A program made the position numbers and the translations under genes. Source: Malikia sp. (lineage in GTDB: Bacteria > Pseudomonadota > Gammaproteobacteria > Burkholderiales > Burkholderiaceae_C). From it: 64,000 nucleotides of DNA. The DNA lies in assembly GCF_028687635.1 (NCBI RefSeq), contig NZ_JAQTZS010000003.1, positions 1 to 64,000 of the forward strand, written 5' to 3'. Below the pieces are notes generated by a model. It saw nothing but the letters and a program-made list of their open reading frames with translations, made no database searches and was not told the origin of the DNA. Positions 48,920 through 61,701 of the stretch are shown piece after piece (within the stretch, counting starts at the first letter, position 1; every line of letters starts with the position of its first letter).

Positions 48920-50029
48920 ATGACCGCAACCGAAGCCAAGATCGTTTCCCGTCCTGAAGCAGCCGCGCCGCAGCCGCGCCAAGTTGCCGTGATCGGTGCC
49001 GGCATCGCCGGCGTCAGCTGCGCGCTGCAACTGGCCCAGGCCGGCTGGCGCGTGACGCTGCTCGACAAGAGCCGTGGCTGGGGCGGCCGCATGGCCACGC
49101 GCAAGACCGAGTTCGGCGGCTTCGACCATGGCGCGCAGTACTTCACGGTGCGCGACGCCCGGTTCGAGCGCGCGCTGGCGGCGCATCCCGGCCTGGTCCA
49201 GCCCTGGGCGCCCGAGACCATGCGCGTGCTCGACCAGGAGGGGCTGGCACTGGCCCCGTCGCCCGCGCCGCTGGAGACCCACTGGGTCGCCACCCCGGGC
49301 ATGAGCGCGCTGGCGCGGGGACTGGGCAAGCCACTGGCCGACGGCAGCCTGGGCGCCGAGGTGCGGCTGGGCACGCGCGTGACCCGCATCGAGCGCGACG
49401 CCATCCACCCGCAGCAATGGCAGCTGCGCTGCGAAACTGGCGCTGGAGCCGAGGGCGCGCAGCAGGTGCTGGGCGGGTTCGACCGGGTCGTGCTGGCGGT
49501 GCCGCAGCCGCAGGCGCTCGACCTGCTGCAGACCTCGCAACTGGCGCCCGCGTTCCAGCAGGAGATTGCCGGCGTCGAGGTCGCGCCCTGCTGGACGCTG
49601 ATGCTGGCCTTCCCGCAGGCGATGCAGCCGGGACTGGACCAGTTCGGCCCCAAGTGGAATGCCGCCCGCAGCCAGCACCACCGCGTGCGCTGGCTGGCGC
49701 GCGAAAGCAGCAAGCCCGGCCGCGACCCGATCGAGCGCTGGACCGTGCAGGCCAGCCCCGAATGGTCGGCCGAACATGTGAACGATGACGCCGAGCGCGT
49801 CAGCGCCAAGCTGCTGAAAGGCTTCACCGAGATCACCGGCATCCACGCCGAACCCAGCCATGTGGCGGCGCACCGCTGGCTCTATGCCCAGACCCGCCAG
49901 CCGCTGGGCCGGCCCTATCTGGCGGATGCCGAGCTGGGCCTGGCGCTGTGCGGCGACTGGTGCCTGGGGCATCGGATCGAGGACGGTTTCGTCTCCGGGC
50001 TGGAGCTGGGCCTGCATCTGGCGGCATGA
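48920..50029 (+). CDS. FAD-dependent amine oxidase/renalase-like oxidoreductase
   Basis: A 369-residue flavoprotein. The dinucleotide-binding [21 protein letters not shown] lies at about residues 23-43 and is followed by [13 protein letters not shown] and GAQYFTV, the renalase-type signature. The C-terminal [16 protein letters not shown] contacts the flavin. Bacterial relatives oxidise abnormal dihydro-NAD(P) isomers or have unknown substrates. The stop overlaps the gluQ start (ATGA). Confidence 0.87.
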   Translation: MTATEAKIVSRPEAAAPQPRQVAVIGAGIAGVSCALQLAQAGWRVTLLDKSRGWGGRMATRKTEFGGFDHGAQYFTVRDARFERALAAHPGLVQPWAPETMRVLDQEGLALAPSPAPLETHWVATPGMSALARGLGKPLADGSLGAEVRLGTRVTRIERDAIHPQQWQLRCETGAGAEGAQQVLGGFDRVVLAVPQPQALDLLQTSQLAPAFQQEIAGVEVAPCWTLMLAFPQAMQPGLDQFGPKWNAARSQHHRVRWLARESSKPGRDPIERWTVQASPEWSAEHVNDDAERVSAKLLKGFTEITGIHAEPSHVAAHRWLYAQTRQPLGRPYLADAELGLALCGDWCLGHRIEDGFVSGLELGLHLAA

Positions 50030-50937
50030 GCGGCTACCGGGGACGCTTCGCGCCCTCGCCGACTGGCCTGCTGCACGCGGGCTCGCTGGTGGCGGCGCTC
50101 GCGAGCTGGCTGGACGCGCGCGCCCAGGGCGGCGCCTGGCTGGTGCGGATCGAGGATGTCGACCTGCCGCGCTGCCCGCCCGGCACGACCGACGAGATCC
50201 TGCGCCAGCTGGCCGCCTGTGGCCTGGTCAGCGACGAGACGCCGCTGTGGCAGTCGCGGCGCGGCGCCCGCTACCAGGCCGCGCTCGACCGACTGATCGA
50301 GCGCGGCTGTGCCTACCCCTGCGGCTGCACGCGCAAGGACATCGCGCGGGCGCTGGCCGAGCGTGGCAGCGAGCGAGCGCGCCACGGCGAGCTGGTCTAC
50401 CCCGGCAGCTGCCGGCCATCGAATGGCGGGCTCAAGGGCAAATCAGCGCGCGCCTGGCGGCTCGACATCGCGGCCGTCAACACCGACCTAGGCCTGCCAG
50501 CCACGCTGCACTGGACCGACCGGCGGCTCGGCGCACAGCAGCAGGATGTGGGCGCGCAAGTCGGCGACTTCGTGCTCAAGCGCGCCGACGGGCTGTGGGC
50601 TTACCAGCTCGCGGTGGTGGTCGACGACGCCGAGCAGGGCATCACCCATGTCGTGCGCGGCGAGGACCTGGCCGACAACAGCGCGCGCCAGCTCCTGCTG
50701 CAGCGCGCGCTGGGCTACCCGACGCCGATCTACCTGCACACGCCGCTGGTGCGTGGCGCCAACGGCGAAAAGCTCTCGAAGCAGAACGGCGCGGCGGCCG
50801 TCGATCTGTCCGATCCGCTGGCCGCGCTGAACGCAGCAGCGCAGCAGCTCGGCCTGCCGCCCCAGGCCAATAACCTGGCCGATGCCCTGGCTGGCTGGAC
50901 CGGTGCATGGGCAAATCTCTACAATTCCGCTCCGTGA
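50026..50937 (+). CDS. gluQ: Glutamyl-Q tRNA(Asp) synthetase
   Basis: A 303-residue paralogue of the glutamyl-tRNA synthetase catalytic domain that attaches glutamate to queuosine at the wobble base of tRNA-Asp. [16 protein letters not shown] carries the HIGH-like motif, CGCTRKD...C gives the zinc site, and GEKLSKQNG is the KMSKS equivalent. The anticodon-binding domain is absent, as expected. Start 50026 overlaps the preceding stop. Confidence 0.93.
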   Translation: MSGYRGRFAPSPTGLLHAGSLVAALASWLDARAQGGAWLVRIEDVDLPRCPPGTTDEILRQLAACGLVSDETPLWQSRRGARYQAALDRLIERGCAYPCGCTRKDIARALAERGSERARHGELVYPGSCRPSNGGLKGKSARAWRLDIAAVNTDLGLPATLHWTDRRLGAQQQDVGAQVGDFVLKRADGLWAYQLAVVVDDAEQGITHVVRGEDLADNSARQLLLQRALGYPTPIYLHTPLVRGANGEKLSKQNGAAAVDLSDPLAALNAAAQQLGLPPQANNLADALAGWTGAWANLYNSAP

Positions 50938-51713
50938 ACACCGAAAACAACGCCTCCCCCACCGACCTGCCGGCCTCCGACGCTCCCGCCCCCGAGAGCC
51001 AGGCTCAGGCACCGGCCCATGTGGCCCATCCCAAGACCATCAAGAGCTACGTCAAGCGCGCTGGCCGCACCACGACCGGCCAGGCCAAGGCCTTCGAGGA
51101 CCTGGGCCCCAGGTTCCTGCTGCAGTACACCGCGCAGCCGCTCGATGCCCAGGCCGCCTTCGGCCGTCCAGGCCAGCTGATCCTTGAGATCGGCTTTGGC
51201 ATGGGCGAGGCGACCGCGCATATCGCGCGCGTGCGCCCGGACGACAACTTCCTGTGCTGCGAGGTGCACGAGCCCGGCGTCGGCGCGCTGCTCAAGCGCA
51301 TCGGCGAGCAGGAGATCGGCAATATCCGCATCCTGCAGCATGACGCGGTCGAGGTGATCGACCACATGCTGACCGAAGGCTGCCTCGACGGCATCCACAT
51401 CTTCTTCCCCGACCCCTGGCACAAGAAGAAGCACAACAAGCGCCGCCTGATCCAGTCGCCCCTGGTCGCCAAGCTGGTGGGACGACTGAAGCCCGGCGGC
51501 TACCTGCACTGCGCGACCGACTGGCAGCCCTACGCCGAGCAGATGCTCGAGGTGCTGAGCGCCGAGCCGCGACTGGCCAACAGCGCGCTGGAAGCCGGCC
51601 TGCAAGGCTACGCGCCCAAGCCCGACTACCGCCCGCTGACCAAGTTCGAGAACCGTGGCCTGCGCCTGGGCCACGGCGTCTGGGACCTGGTGTTCCGTCG
51701 CGTCGCCGTCTGA
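50907..51713 (+). CDS. trmB: tRNA (guanine-N7-)-methyltransferase
   Basis: TrmB (268 residues) makes m7G46 in tRNA variable loops. [15 protein letters not shown] is the S-adenosylmethionine site (about residue 95), and [14 protein letters not shown] with [10 protein letters not shown] are the substrate and catalytic motifs. ATG 50907 overlaps gluQ by 31 bases; GTG 50934 overlaps the gluQ stop as GTGA and is an equally reasonable start, shortening a non-conserved tail. Confidence 0.95.
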   Translation: MGKSLQFRSVNTENNASPTDLPASDAPAPESQAQAPAHVAHPKTIKSYVKRAGRTTTGQAKAFEDLGPRFLLQYTAQPLDAQAAFGRPGQLILEIGFGMGEATAHIARVRPDDNFLCCEVHEPGVGALLKRIGEQEIGNIRILQHDAVEVIDHMLTEGCLDGIHIFFPDPWHKKKHNKRRLIQSPLVAKLVGRLKPGGYLHCATDWQPYAEQMLEVLSAEPRLANSALEAGLQGYAPKPDYRPLTKFENRGLRLGHGVWDLVFRRVAV

Positions 51714-51732
51714 CGCGCCCGGAGCCCGCGCG

Positions 51733-52902
51733 ATGAACGACACCCCCACCCTGGGCGGGCTGGACGGGCTGGGTGACCTGCTCGCGCTCGACGCGCTGGC
51801 CGCGCAGGCCACCGGCCTGTCCGAGCCAAACCCGCGCGTCGCCTGCCGCCTGCTGCTGGCCGATGGCCGCATCTTCGAGGGCCATACCCAGCAGGCCGGC
51901 GGCCCGCATGCCGAGGTGATGGCGCTGCGCGCGGCGCAGGCGGCCGGCGCCGACACGCGAGGCGCGACCGCCATCGTCACGCTGGAGCCCTGCAGCCACC
52001 ACGGCCGCACCCCGCCCTGCTGCGATGCGCTGATCGCGGCCGGCGTGGCACGGGTGATCGTCGCGCTGGCGGACCCGAATCCGCTGGTCGGCGGCTTGGG
52101 GCTGGCGCGGCTGCGCGCGGCCGGCATCGAGGTCGAGCCGCTGCCGACCGAGCACCCGCTGGCCATCGCCAGCCGCGAGCGCAACATCGGTTTCCTGAGC
52201 CGGATGGTGCGCGGCCTGCCCTGGGTCCGCATGAAGATGGCGGCCTCGCTCGACGGCACCACCGCGCTGGCCAACGGCGCCAGCCAGTGGATCACCGCCG
52301 AGGCCGCGCGCACCGATGGTCACGCCTGGCGCAAGCGTGCCGGCGCGATCCTGACCGGCATCGGCACCGTGCTGGAGGACGACCCGCGCCTGGACGTGCG
52401 GCTGGTCGAGACCGCGCATCAGCCGCTGCGCGTGGTGGTCGATTCAAGGCTCGAGATCGCGCTGGACGCCAGGATCATCGCGCCACCCGGCGAACTGCTG
52501 GTCTACACCGCCTGCGACCCGGAATCGACCCGAGACAAACGCGCCGCGCTGGCCGACCGGGGCGTGACCGTCATCGACTGTCCCGGCCCCGCCCGAACGG
52601 GATCACATGCCAAGGTCGACCTGCCCGGTCTGCTGCGGGACCTGGCCAGACGCGGCGTCAACGAGCTGCATGTCGAGGCCGGCCACAAGCTCAACGGCAG
52701 CCTGCTGCGCGAGGGCCTGGTCGACGAACTGCTGCTGTATCTGGCGCCCAAGCTGCTCGGCCCCGGCCTGGGGCTGGCGCATATCGGCCCGCTGACCGAG
52801 CTGGCGCAAGGGATCGAGCTCGAATTCGTCGAGGCGACGCCGGTCGGGCGCGACCTGCGCCTGCGCGCCCGCGTGCCGGGTCGCTTCGATGGGCAGGACT
52901 GA
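51733..52902 (+). CDS. ribD: Bifunctional riboflavin deaminase/reductase
   Basis: RibD (389 residues) deaminates and then reduces the pyrimidine intermediate of riboflavin synthesis. The deaminase half has the zinc motifs PHAEVMAL (about residue 60) and PCSHHGRTPPC; the reductase half has MKMAASLDGTTA, SQWIT and NELHVEAGHKLNGSLL. Length is normal. It lies about 29 kb from ribE-ribBX-ribH, so riboflavin genes are scattered here. Confidence 0.95.
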   Translation: MNDTPTLGGLDGLGDLLALDALAAQATGLSEPNPRVACRLLLADGRIFEGHTQQAGGPHAEVMALRAAQAAGADTRGATAIVTLEPCSHHGRTPPCCDALIAAGVARVIVALADPNPLVGGLGLARLRAAGIEVEPLPTEHPLAIASRERNIGFLSRMVRGLPWVRMKMAASLDGTTALANGASQWITAEAARTDGHAWRKRAGAILTGIGTVLEDDPRLDVRLVETAHQPLRVVVDSRLEIALDARIIAPPGELLVYTACDPESTRDKRAALADRGVTVIDCPGPARTGSHAKVDLPGLLRDLARRGVNELHVEAGHKLNGSLLREGLVDELLLYLAPKLLGPGLGLAHIGPLTELAQGIELEFVEATPVGRDLRLRARVPGRFDGQD

Positions 52903-52942
52903 AAGCCTGCCCACCGCCTGCAACTCCCTCTGACGTACACCC

Positions 52943-53881
52943 ATGGCGCATGTCCCGAAGAACCCCGCGATCGCGATGCGCGACGGCGTCTCGCCGAGCT
53001 GCGTCGCGCTGCCGCGCATGAAGGCGCCGCCCTGGCCAACCCTGCTCGACTATCTGGCCGAGCGGCTGGCGGCGGTCAGCCGGGCCGAATGGCGGCAGCG
53101 CATGGAAGCCGGCGAGGTGGTCGGCGAGGACGGCCAGCCGCTGGCGCCCTCCCACCCGTACCAGAACGGCGCGCGCGCCTACTACTGGCGCAGCCTGCCC
53201 GACGAACCCGAGATCCCCTACTACGAATCGGTCGTGTTCCAGGACGACTACCTGGTCGTGGCCGACAAGCCGCATTTCCTGCCGGTGACGCCGGGCGGAC
53301 GCTATGTGCAGCAGACGCTGCTGGTGCGACTGAAGAAGGCACTCGGCCTGCCCAACCTGAGCCCGCTGCACCGGATCGACCGCGAGACCGCCGGCCTGGT
53401 GGTCTTCAGCGCGCGGCCGCAGGACCGCGACGCCTACCAGCGCCTGTTCCGCGAGCGCCTGATCGACAAGACCTACGAGGCGATCGCGCCCGCCTGCGAC
53501 CGGCTGGCGTGGCCGCTGACGCGCAAGAGCCATATCCTGGAGCAGGAAGACGCTTTCTACAAGATGCGCGAGGCGCTGCCGCACGAGGGCCTGACCGACA
53601 ACAGCGAGACCGAAATCGCGGAAATCGAACACCGCGACGGCTGGGCGCGCTACCGGCTGTCACCCGTGACCGGCAAGCGGCATCAGCTGCGCGTGCACAT
53701 GAACGCGCTCGGGCTGCCGCTGCTGGGCGACCAGTTCTACCCGCGGGTGTTGCGCCGTCCGGGCGAACTGGAAGACTACACCGAGCCGCTGCGCCTGCTG
53801 GCGCGGGCGATGGCGTTCGACGATCCCGTCACGGGCCAGCGCCGGCAGTTCGAGAGCCGGCTCGAACTCGCCTGGCCCTGA
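52943..53881 (+). CDS. RluA-family pseudouridine synthase
   Basis: A 312-residue pseudouridine synthase. The catalytic motif HRIDRETAGLV (Asp near residue 136) is intact, as are DKPHFLPV and the C-terminal GKRHQLRVHMNALGLPLLGDQFY. There is no clear S4 domain. The exact RNA target (23S rRNA or tRNA) cannot be assigned; an RluA or TruC-like role is possible. Confidence 0.9.
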   Translation: MAHVPKNPAIAMRDGVSPSCVALPRMKAPPWPTLLDYLAERLAAVSRAEWRQRMEAGEVVGEDGQPLAPSHPYQNGARAYYWRSLPDEPEIPYYESVVFQDDYLVVADKPHFLPVTPGGRYVQQTLLVRLKKALGLPNLSPLHRIDRETAGLVVFSARPQDRDAYQRLFRERLIDKTYEAIAPACDRLAWPLTRKSHILEQEDAFYKMREALPHEGLTDNSETEIAEIEHRDGWARYRLSPVTGKRHQLRVHMNALGLPLLGDQFYPRVLRRPGELEDYTEPLRLLARAMAFDDPVTGQRRQFESRLELAWP

Positions 53882-53887
53882 GCCGCC

Positions 53888-54217
53888 TCAAGGCTGGGCC
53901 TGCAGCATGCAGCGACTCATGCGGCTGAAGTAATCCTCGGTCTGGCGCGTGGCCTGGACATACTTGACCCGGCTGTCCACCAGGTCCGGGTCGAGCTCGA
54001 TCAGGCCCTTGACGCGCAGCGTCTTGAGGCGCCGATGCACGGTGCTGGGCGAGATGCTCGGGAACATGTGCATGGCCTCCATCACGGTGATGCGCTTGCC
54101 GTCATGCCAGGCCGCGGCCATGGTGTTGAGCATGCGCTCCTCGACGGCGTCCATGACGGGGAATTCCGGCGTCTGGCGCAAGGCCTCGACGAGGCTAAGA
54201 AAATGTTGAAAACTCAT
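53888..54217 (-). CDS. MarR-type winged-helix regulator
   Basis: A 109-residue protein with a central winged helix: ITVMEAMHMFPSISPSTVHRRLKTLRVKGLIELDPD. The length and layout fit small MarR/IclR-type regulators. AGGAG lies nine bases before ATG 54217. It lies between a pseudouridine synthase gene and alaS; the target is unknown. Confidence 0.78.
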   Translation of the reverse strand: MSFQHFLSLVEALRQTPEFPVMDAVEERMLNTMAAAWHDGKRITVMEAMHMFPSISPSTVHRRLKTLRVKGLIELDPDLVDSRVKYVQATRQTEDYFSRMSRCMLQAQP

Positions 54218-54348
54218 GATGGTCACTCCTCCTGGACAGATCGGGCTGGATTTCGGTACGCTTGTTGGGCCTCGACCATTTGTCAGCGATTTGAACAGGA
54301 TAGCAAGGAAAAGTTCATCGTGCACGAAAAATCGTAAGCACCAGTAAA

Positions 54349-54371
54349 GAGAGGCGCCTGCGGCGCCCCTC
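54349..54371 (-). terminator. Hairpin after alaS
   Basis: On the minus strand GAGGGGCGCC and GGCGCCTC form a GC-rich stem with a two-base bulge around GCA, then TCTCTTTA. It lies 36 bases past the alaS stop. The T tract is weak, so termination efficiency is uncertain. Confidence 0.45.
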
Positions 54372-54406
54372 GACGGGTCGGATCAGCGGCACTGGCGGGT
54401 CAGCGC

Positions 54407-57043
<2,637 letters not shown>

Positions 57044-57245
57044 GGTCGGCAGCGCCAGCGGCGCGTCGCGGGGTGGAGGTTGATCGACAAAGGCCGCCGG
57101 CCGGGACCGGTAGCGAACATTTGATTTTAAGGCCGGGCGCGCATCGTTCGAGCAATCCCACTGCCGGCGCCCGCCAGCCCGTCGGCTACCATATGAAGCA
57201 GACCGGCGCCCGCCGTTGCGGCGGCGCGCCACCACCGGACATTCC

Positions 57246-58715
57246 ATGCGCATCCCCCACCTGATCAACGGCCAGGCAGTAGCCGGTCGCGAGCATTTCG
57301 AGAGCCTCAACCCCGCCAACCAGCAGCTGCTGGCCGAGGTCGCCGCCGGCACGCCAGTCGAGGTCGACGCCGCCGTCCAGGCCGCCCGCGCGGCCTTGCC
57401 GGCCTGGGCCGCCACGCCGGCGGCAAAACGCGCCCGGATCATGCACCGCCTGGGCGAGCTGATCACGCGCGACCAGGCCGAGCTGGCCCGGATCGAGACC
57501 GCCGACTGCGGCCAGGTCATCGCGCAGACCGGGGCCAACCTGGTGCCGCGCGCGGCCGACAGCTTTCACCACCACGCCGAGCTCTGCACGCGCATGGACG
57601 GCCAGACCTTCAGCACGCCAACGCATCTCAACTACACGCTGCTGCAGCCGGTCGGCGTCTGCGCGCTGGTCAGCCCCTGGAACGTGCCGCTGCTGACGGC
57701 CAGCGCCAAGATCGCGCCCTGCCTGGCCTACGGCAACACCGCCGTGCTCAAGCCCAGCGAGCTCAGCCCGCTGACGGCCGCGCGCCTGGGCGAGCTCGCG
57801 CTCGAAGCCGGCGTGCCGCCCGGCGTGCTCAACATCGTGCAAGGCAATGGCCAAGAGGCCGGCGCGCCGCTGGTGGCGCACCCCGATGTGCGGCTGGTGT
57901 CGTTCACCGGGTCGACCGCGACCGGCAACGCGATCGTGCGCAACGCCGGGCTGAAGAAATACAGCATGGAGCTCGGGGGCAAGAGCCCCTTCATCGTGTT
58001 CGAGGACGCCGACTTCGAGCGCGCGCTCGACGCCGCGCTGGTGATGATCTTCAGCATCAACGGCGAGCGCTGCACCGCCGGCAGCCGCATCCTGGTGCAG
58101 GCATCGATCTACCCCGAGTTCGCGCGCCGCTTCGTCGAGCGCGCCCGGCGCATCACCGTCGGCGACCCGCTGGACCCGACCACCGTGATCGGCCCGATGG
58201 TCAGCCAGGGCCATCTGGCGCGGGTGCGCGGCTACATCGAGCTCGGCCTGCGAGAAGGCGCCACGCTGCTGTGCGGCGGCGCGCAGCGCCCCGACTACGC
58301 GCCAGAAGTCGCTACGGCGGTGCGCGACGGCAACTTCGTCTGGCCGACCGTGTTCGCCGACGTCAGGCCGGACATGCGCATCATGCGCGAGGAGATCTTC
58401 GGCCCGGTCGCCTGCCTGCTCCCTTTCAGCGACGAGACGCAGGCGATCGCGCTGGCCAACGACAGCCCCTATGGCCTGGCCAGCTATGTCTGGAGCGAGA
58501 ACGCCGGCCGCGCGCACCGCGTCGCGGCGGCGCTGGAGGTCGGCGTCTGCTACGTCAACAGCCAGAGCGCGCGCGACCCGCGTCCGCCGTTTGGCGGCGT
58601 CAAGGCCAGCGGCATCGGGCGCGACGGCGGCCACTGGAGCATGCAGACCTACACCGAGCCCAAGAACGTCTCGGTCAGCCACGGCCAGCACGCGATTCCG
58701 CGCTGGGGAGTTTAA
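57246..58715 (+). CDS. hpaE: 5-carboxymethyl-2-hydroxymuconate semialdehyde dehydrogenase
   Basis: A 489-residue NAD-dependent aldehyde dehydrogenase. [16 protein letters not shown]-like, FTGSTATG, the catalytic [10 protein letters not shown] (Cys near 279) and ELGGKSP motifs are intact, and the C-terminus HAIPRWGV closely follows HpaE of the homoprotocatechuate pathway. HpaE oxidises the semialdehyde produced by meta-cleavage of homoprotocatechuate. No other hpa genes are adjacent, so the pathway is either elsewhere or the enzyme serves another aldehyde. Confidence 0.82.
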   Translation: MRIPHLINGQAVAGREHFESLNPANQQLLAEVAAGTPVEVDAAVQAARAALPAWAATPAAKRARIMHRLGELITRDQAELARIETADCGQVIAQTGANLVPRAADSFHHHAELCTRMDGQTFSTPTHLNYTLLQPVGVCALVSPWNVPLLTASAKIAPCLAYGNTAVLKPSELSPLTAARLGELALEAGVPPGVLNIVQGNGQEAGAPLVAHPDVRLVSFTGSTATGNAIVRNAGLKKYSMELGGKSPFIVFEDADFERALDAALVMIFSINGERCTAGSRILVQASIYPEFARRFVERARRITVGDPLDPTTVIGPMVSQGHLARVRGYIELGLREGATLLCGGAQRPDYAPEVATAVRDGNFVWPTVFADVRPDMRIMREEIFGPVACLLPFSDETQAIALANDSPYGLASYVWSENAGRAHRVAAALEVGVCYVNSQSARDPRPPFGGVKASGIGRDGGHWSMQTYTEPKNVSVSHGQHAIPRWGV

Positions 58716-58719
58716 TAAA

Positions 58720-61680
58720 ATGCGCATCCTCGAATACACCGGCCTCGACACGCACAAGGTCGCCAAGGCCTACCGCAAGGTGGCGCAGGCCATCGCCAGC
58801 CGCGACTTCCGCGCGGCCCAGGTCAAGAAGCTCGGCCAGGCAGGCCAGGGCCGTTTCTACCGTGCCCGACTCGACGACAGCAACCGGCTGCTGTTCACGC
58901 TGGTGCGCCACGGCGGCGAGGTCTGCGCGCTGATGCTCGAAGTGATCCTGAATCACGACTACGACAAGTCGCGCTTCCTGCGCGGCGCCGTGATCGACGA
59001 GGACAAGATCCCCGACATCGACTGGACCGAAGCCGAAACCGAGTCGCGACAGCTCGCCTCGATGCGCTACCTGCACCCGGAACATGCCAGCGTCCACCTG
59101 CTCGACAAGCCGATCTCGTTCGATGACGTGCAGGAGGCGATCTACCGCCAGCCGGCGCCGCTGATCGTGGTCGGCAGCGCCGGCAGCGGCAAGACCGCGC
59201 TGACGCTGGAAAAGCTCAAGCATGCCGAGGGCGAGGTGCTCTACGTCACCCATTCGGCCTTCCTCGCGCAGAGCGCGCGCGACCTCTACTACGCCAACGG
59301 CTTCGAGCAGCCGGGCCAGGAGGCGATCTTCCTGTCCTACCGCGAATTCATCGAGAGCATCGAGGTGCCGCCCGGGCGCGAGGCGCTGTGGCGCGACTTC
59401 GCGGCCTGGTTCACCCGGATGCGCCAGGCCTTCAAGGACATCGAGGCGCACCAGGCCTTCGAGGAGGTCCGGGGCGTGCTCGCGGCCTCGGCGCAAGGCC
59501 TGCTGTCGCGCGAGGCCTACCGCGCGCTCGGCGTGCGCCAGTCGATCTTCCCGCCCGAGCGGCGCGACGCGCTCTACGACCTGTTCGAGAAATACCGCGC
59601 CTGGCTGGCCGAATCGCGGCTGTTCGACCTCAACCTGGTCGCGCGGGACTGGCTGGCGCGCGCCCGGCCGCGCTACGATTTCGTCGTGATCGACGAGGTG
59701 CAGGACCTCACGCCGGTGCAGCTCGCGCTGGTGCTCAGGACGCTGAAGAAGCCGGGCCAGTTCCTGCTCTGCGGCGACTCCAACCAGATCGTGCATCCGA
59801 ACTTCTTCTCCTGGGCCCAGGTCAAGAGCCTGTTCTGGCAGGATGCGGCGCTGGCCGAACGCCAGGGCTTGAGCGTGCTGGCGGCAAACTTCCGCAACGG
59901 GCACGAAGCCACGCGGGTGGCCAACCAGCTGCTCAAGATCAAGCAGCGCCGCTTCGGCTCGATCGACCGCGAGAGCAACTTCCTGGTGCAGGCCGTCGGC
60001 GGCGAGACCGGCGCGGTGCGGCTGCTGGCCGACAAGGACAGCGACAAGAAGGCGCTGAACCAGCAGATCCGGCAATCGACCCAGTTCGCCGTGCTGGTGA
60101 TGCGCGACGAGGACAAGGCGCAGGCGCGCCAGCATTTCAGCACGCCGCTGCTGTTCTCGATCCACGAGGCCAAGGGGCTGGAGTACGAGAACATCGTGCT
60201 CTACCGCTTCGTCTCGGACCACCGCGCCGAGTTCGGCGAGATCGTCGAGGGCGTGCGCGCCGAGGACCTGCAGAGCGACAGCCTTGAATACCGCCGCGCC
60301 AGGGACAAGAGCGACAAGTCGCTGGAGGTCTACAAGTTCTTCGTCAACGCGCTTTACGTCGCGCTGACGCGCGCGATCAGGAACCTCTACCTGATCGAGT
60401 CCGACCTGCGCCATCCGCTGTTCGACCTGCTCGAAGTCCGCGACAGCGGCCAGGTCAGGCTCGATGTGAAGCAGTCATCGCTGGAGGACTGGCAGAAGGA
60501 GGCGCGCAAGCTCGAACTGCAGGGCAAGCAGGAGCAGGCCGACGCGATCCGCAAGGACATCCTCAGGCAGGCCACGCCGCCCTGGCCGGTGTTCGACCAG
60601 ACGCACACCGAGGACCTGATGCGCAAGGTCCTCATCGAACAGGTGCCCGGCAACAAGCACAGGCAGCAGCTGCTCGAGATCGCGGCCTGCCACAACCTGC
60701 CCGAGCTCGCCAACGGCCTCAATGTCCTGAGCAAGTTCCCGGCGGCACAGCGCGTGATCGGCGCGGCCGAGCGCAACCAGCCGCAAGCCCGCTTCCACCC
60801 GCCGCGCAATGTTTTCGAGCGGCCCTCGGATTTCAGCGAACAGTTCGGCAACCTGGCGCGCAAGAGCCTGAGCGCCTACACCAGCCGCCACATCAAGGAG
60901 GTGCTGCGCCAGTGCGATGTCTACGGACTCGAACACCGGCTGCCGATGAACCTGACGCCGCTGATGGCGGCGGCCATGGTCGGCAACGTCGCGCTGGTCG
61001 AAGCCTTGATCGAGCGCGGCGCCGACCGCGAGGCCACCGACCATTTCGGCCACAACGCCTTGCACTGGGCGATGCTCGAAGCCTTCCGCGACTCCGATTT
61101 CGCGCGCGGACCCTTTGCGACCCTGTACGACCTGCTCGCGCCAGCTTCGATCGACATCAACACCGGCCAGCGTCTGGTGCGCATCGACAAGCATCTGACC
61201 GAATATTTCCTGCTGCAGACGCTGTGGGTCCTGCTGCGACTGGGCTTCACCAGCGGCCACATGGGCTTTTATGAGCATTGCGCGTTCAGGACCGACATGG
61301 TGCTCGACGTCTGGGAGGACCTGCCCACCAGCGTGCTGCGCGCCGAGCGCAACAAGCGCAGCCACCTCAGCAACGTGCTGTCGCGCAACGAGGTCGAGCG
61401 CGACTATGCCTACAACCGGATGCTGTTCAAGCGCGTCGCCCACGGCCATTACCAGTTCAACCCGGCGCTGTCGGTGCGGCGCAAGGTCAACGGCGAGGAA
61501 CGCTGGGTGCCGGTATTCGAGGCGCTGAACCTGCGCCTGCTGGGGCAGTTCATCCTGTATCAGCACAACAAGGATTTCATGCTCCCGGAGCGCAGCCGTG
61601 AATATGTCGACCGCTACCTCGAATGGGCGCAACTCGCTCCGATGGAGACCCCCATCATCCGGAGCCGGGTCCGACCCTGA
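58720..61680 (+). CDS. RelE-like/UvrD helicase/ankyrin fusion protein
   Basis: A 986-residue protein starting at ATG 58720, four bases after hpaE. Residues about 1-90 look like a RelE/ParE-type fold (GQGRFYRARLDDSNRLLF, then LEVILNHDYDKSRFL). Residues about 145-600 are a superfamily 1 UvrD-type helicase with all motifs: GSAGSGKTALT, DFVVIDEVQDLT, LCGDSNQIV, ANFRNGHE, EAKGLEYENIVLY and VALTRAIRNLYLI. Residues about 740-800 form ankyrin repeats (LTPLMAAAMVGNVALVEALI). The C-terminal 170 residues are unassigned. No nuclease motif was seen. Domain plan suggests a stress or defence role, but the function is unknown. Confidence 0.8.
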   Translation: MRILEYTGLDTHKVAKAYRKVAQAIASRDFRAAQVKKLGQAGQGRFYRARLDDSNRLLFTLVRHGGEVCALMLEVILNHDYDKSRFLRGAVIDEDKIPDIDWTEAETESRQLASMRYLHPEHASVHLLDKPISFDDVQEAIYRQPAPLIVVGSAGSGKTALTLEKLKHAEGEVLYVTHSAFLAQSARDLYYANGFEQPGQEAIFLSYREFIESIEVPPGREALWRDFAAWFTRMRQAFKDIEAHQAFEEVRGVLAASAQGLLSREAYRALGVRQSIFPPERRDALYDLFEKYRAWLAESRLFDLNLVARDWLARARPRYDFVVIDEVQDLTPVQLALVLRTLKKPGQFLLCGDSNQIVHPNFFSWAQVKSLFWQDAALAERQGLSVLAANFRNGHEATRVANQLLKIKQRRFGSIDRESNFLVQAVGGETGAVRLLADKDSDKKALNQQIRQSTQFAVLVMRDEDKAQARQHFSTPLLFSIHEAKGLEYENIVLYRFVSDHRAEFGEIVEGVRAEDLQSDSLEYRRARDKSDKSLEVYKFFVNALYVALTRAIRNLYLIESDLRHPLFDLLEVRDSGQVRLDVKQSSLEDWQKEARKLELQGKQEQADAIRKDILRQATPPWPVFDQTHTEDLMRKVLIEQVPGNKHRQQLLEIAACHNLPELANGLNVLSKFPAAQRVIGAAERNQPQARFHPPRNVFERPSDFSEQFGNLARKSLSAYTSRHIKEVLRQCDVYGLEHRLPMNLTPLMAAAMVGNVALVEALIERGADREATDHFGHNALHWAMLEAFRDSDFARGPFATLYDLLAPASIDINTGQRLVRIDKHLTEYFLLQTLWVLLRLGFTSGHMGFYEHCAFRTDMVLDVWEDLPTSVLRAERNKRSHLSNVLSRNEVERDYAYNRMLFKRVAHGHYQFNPALSVRRKVNGEERWVPVFEALNLRLLGQFILYQHNKDFMLPERSREYVDRYLEWAQLAPMETPIIRSRVRP

Positions 61681-61701
61681 CGGCGCGTCCCTCCAGCGCG
61701 A

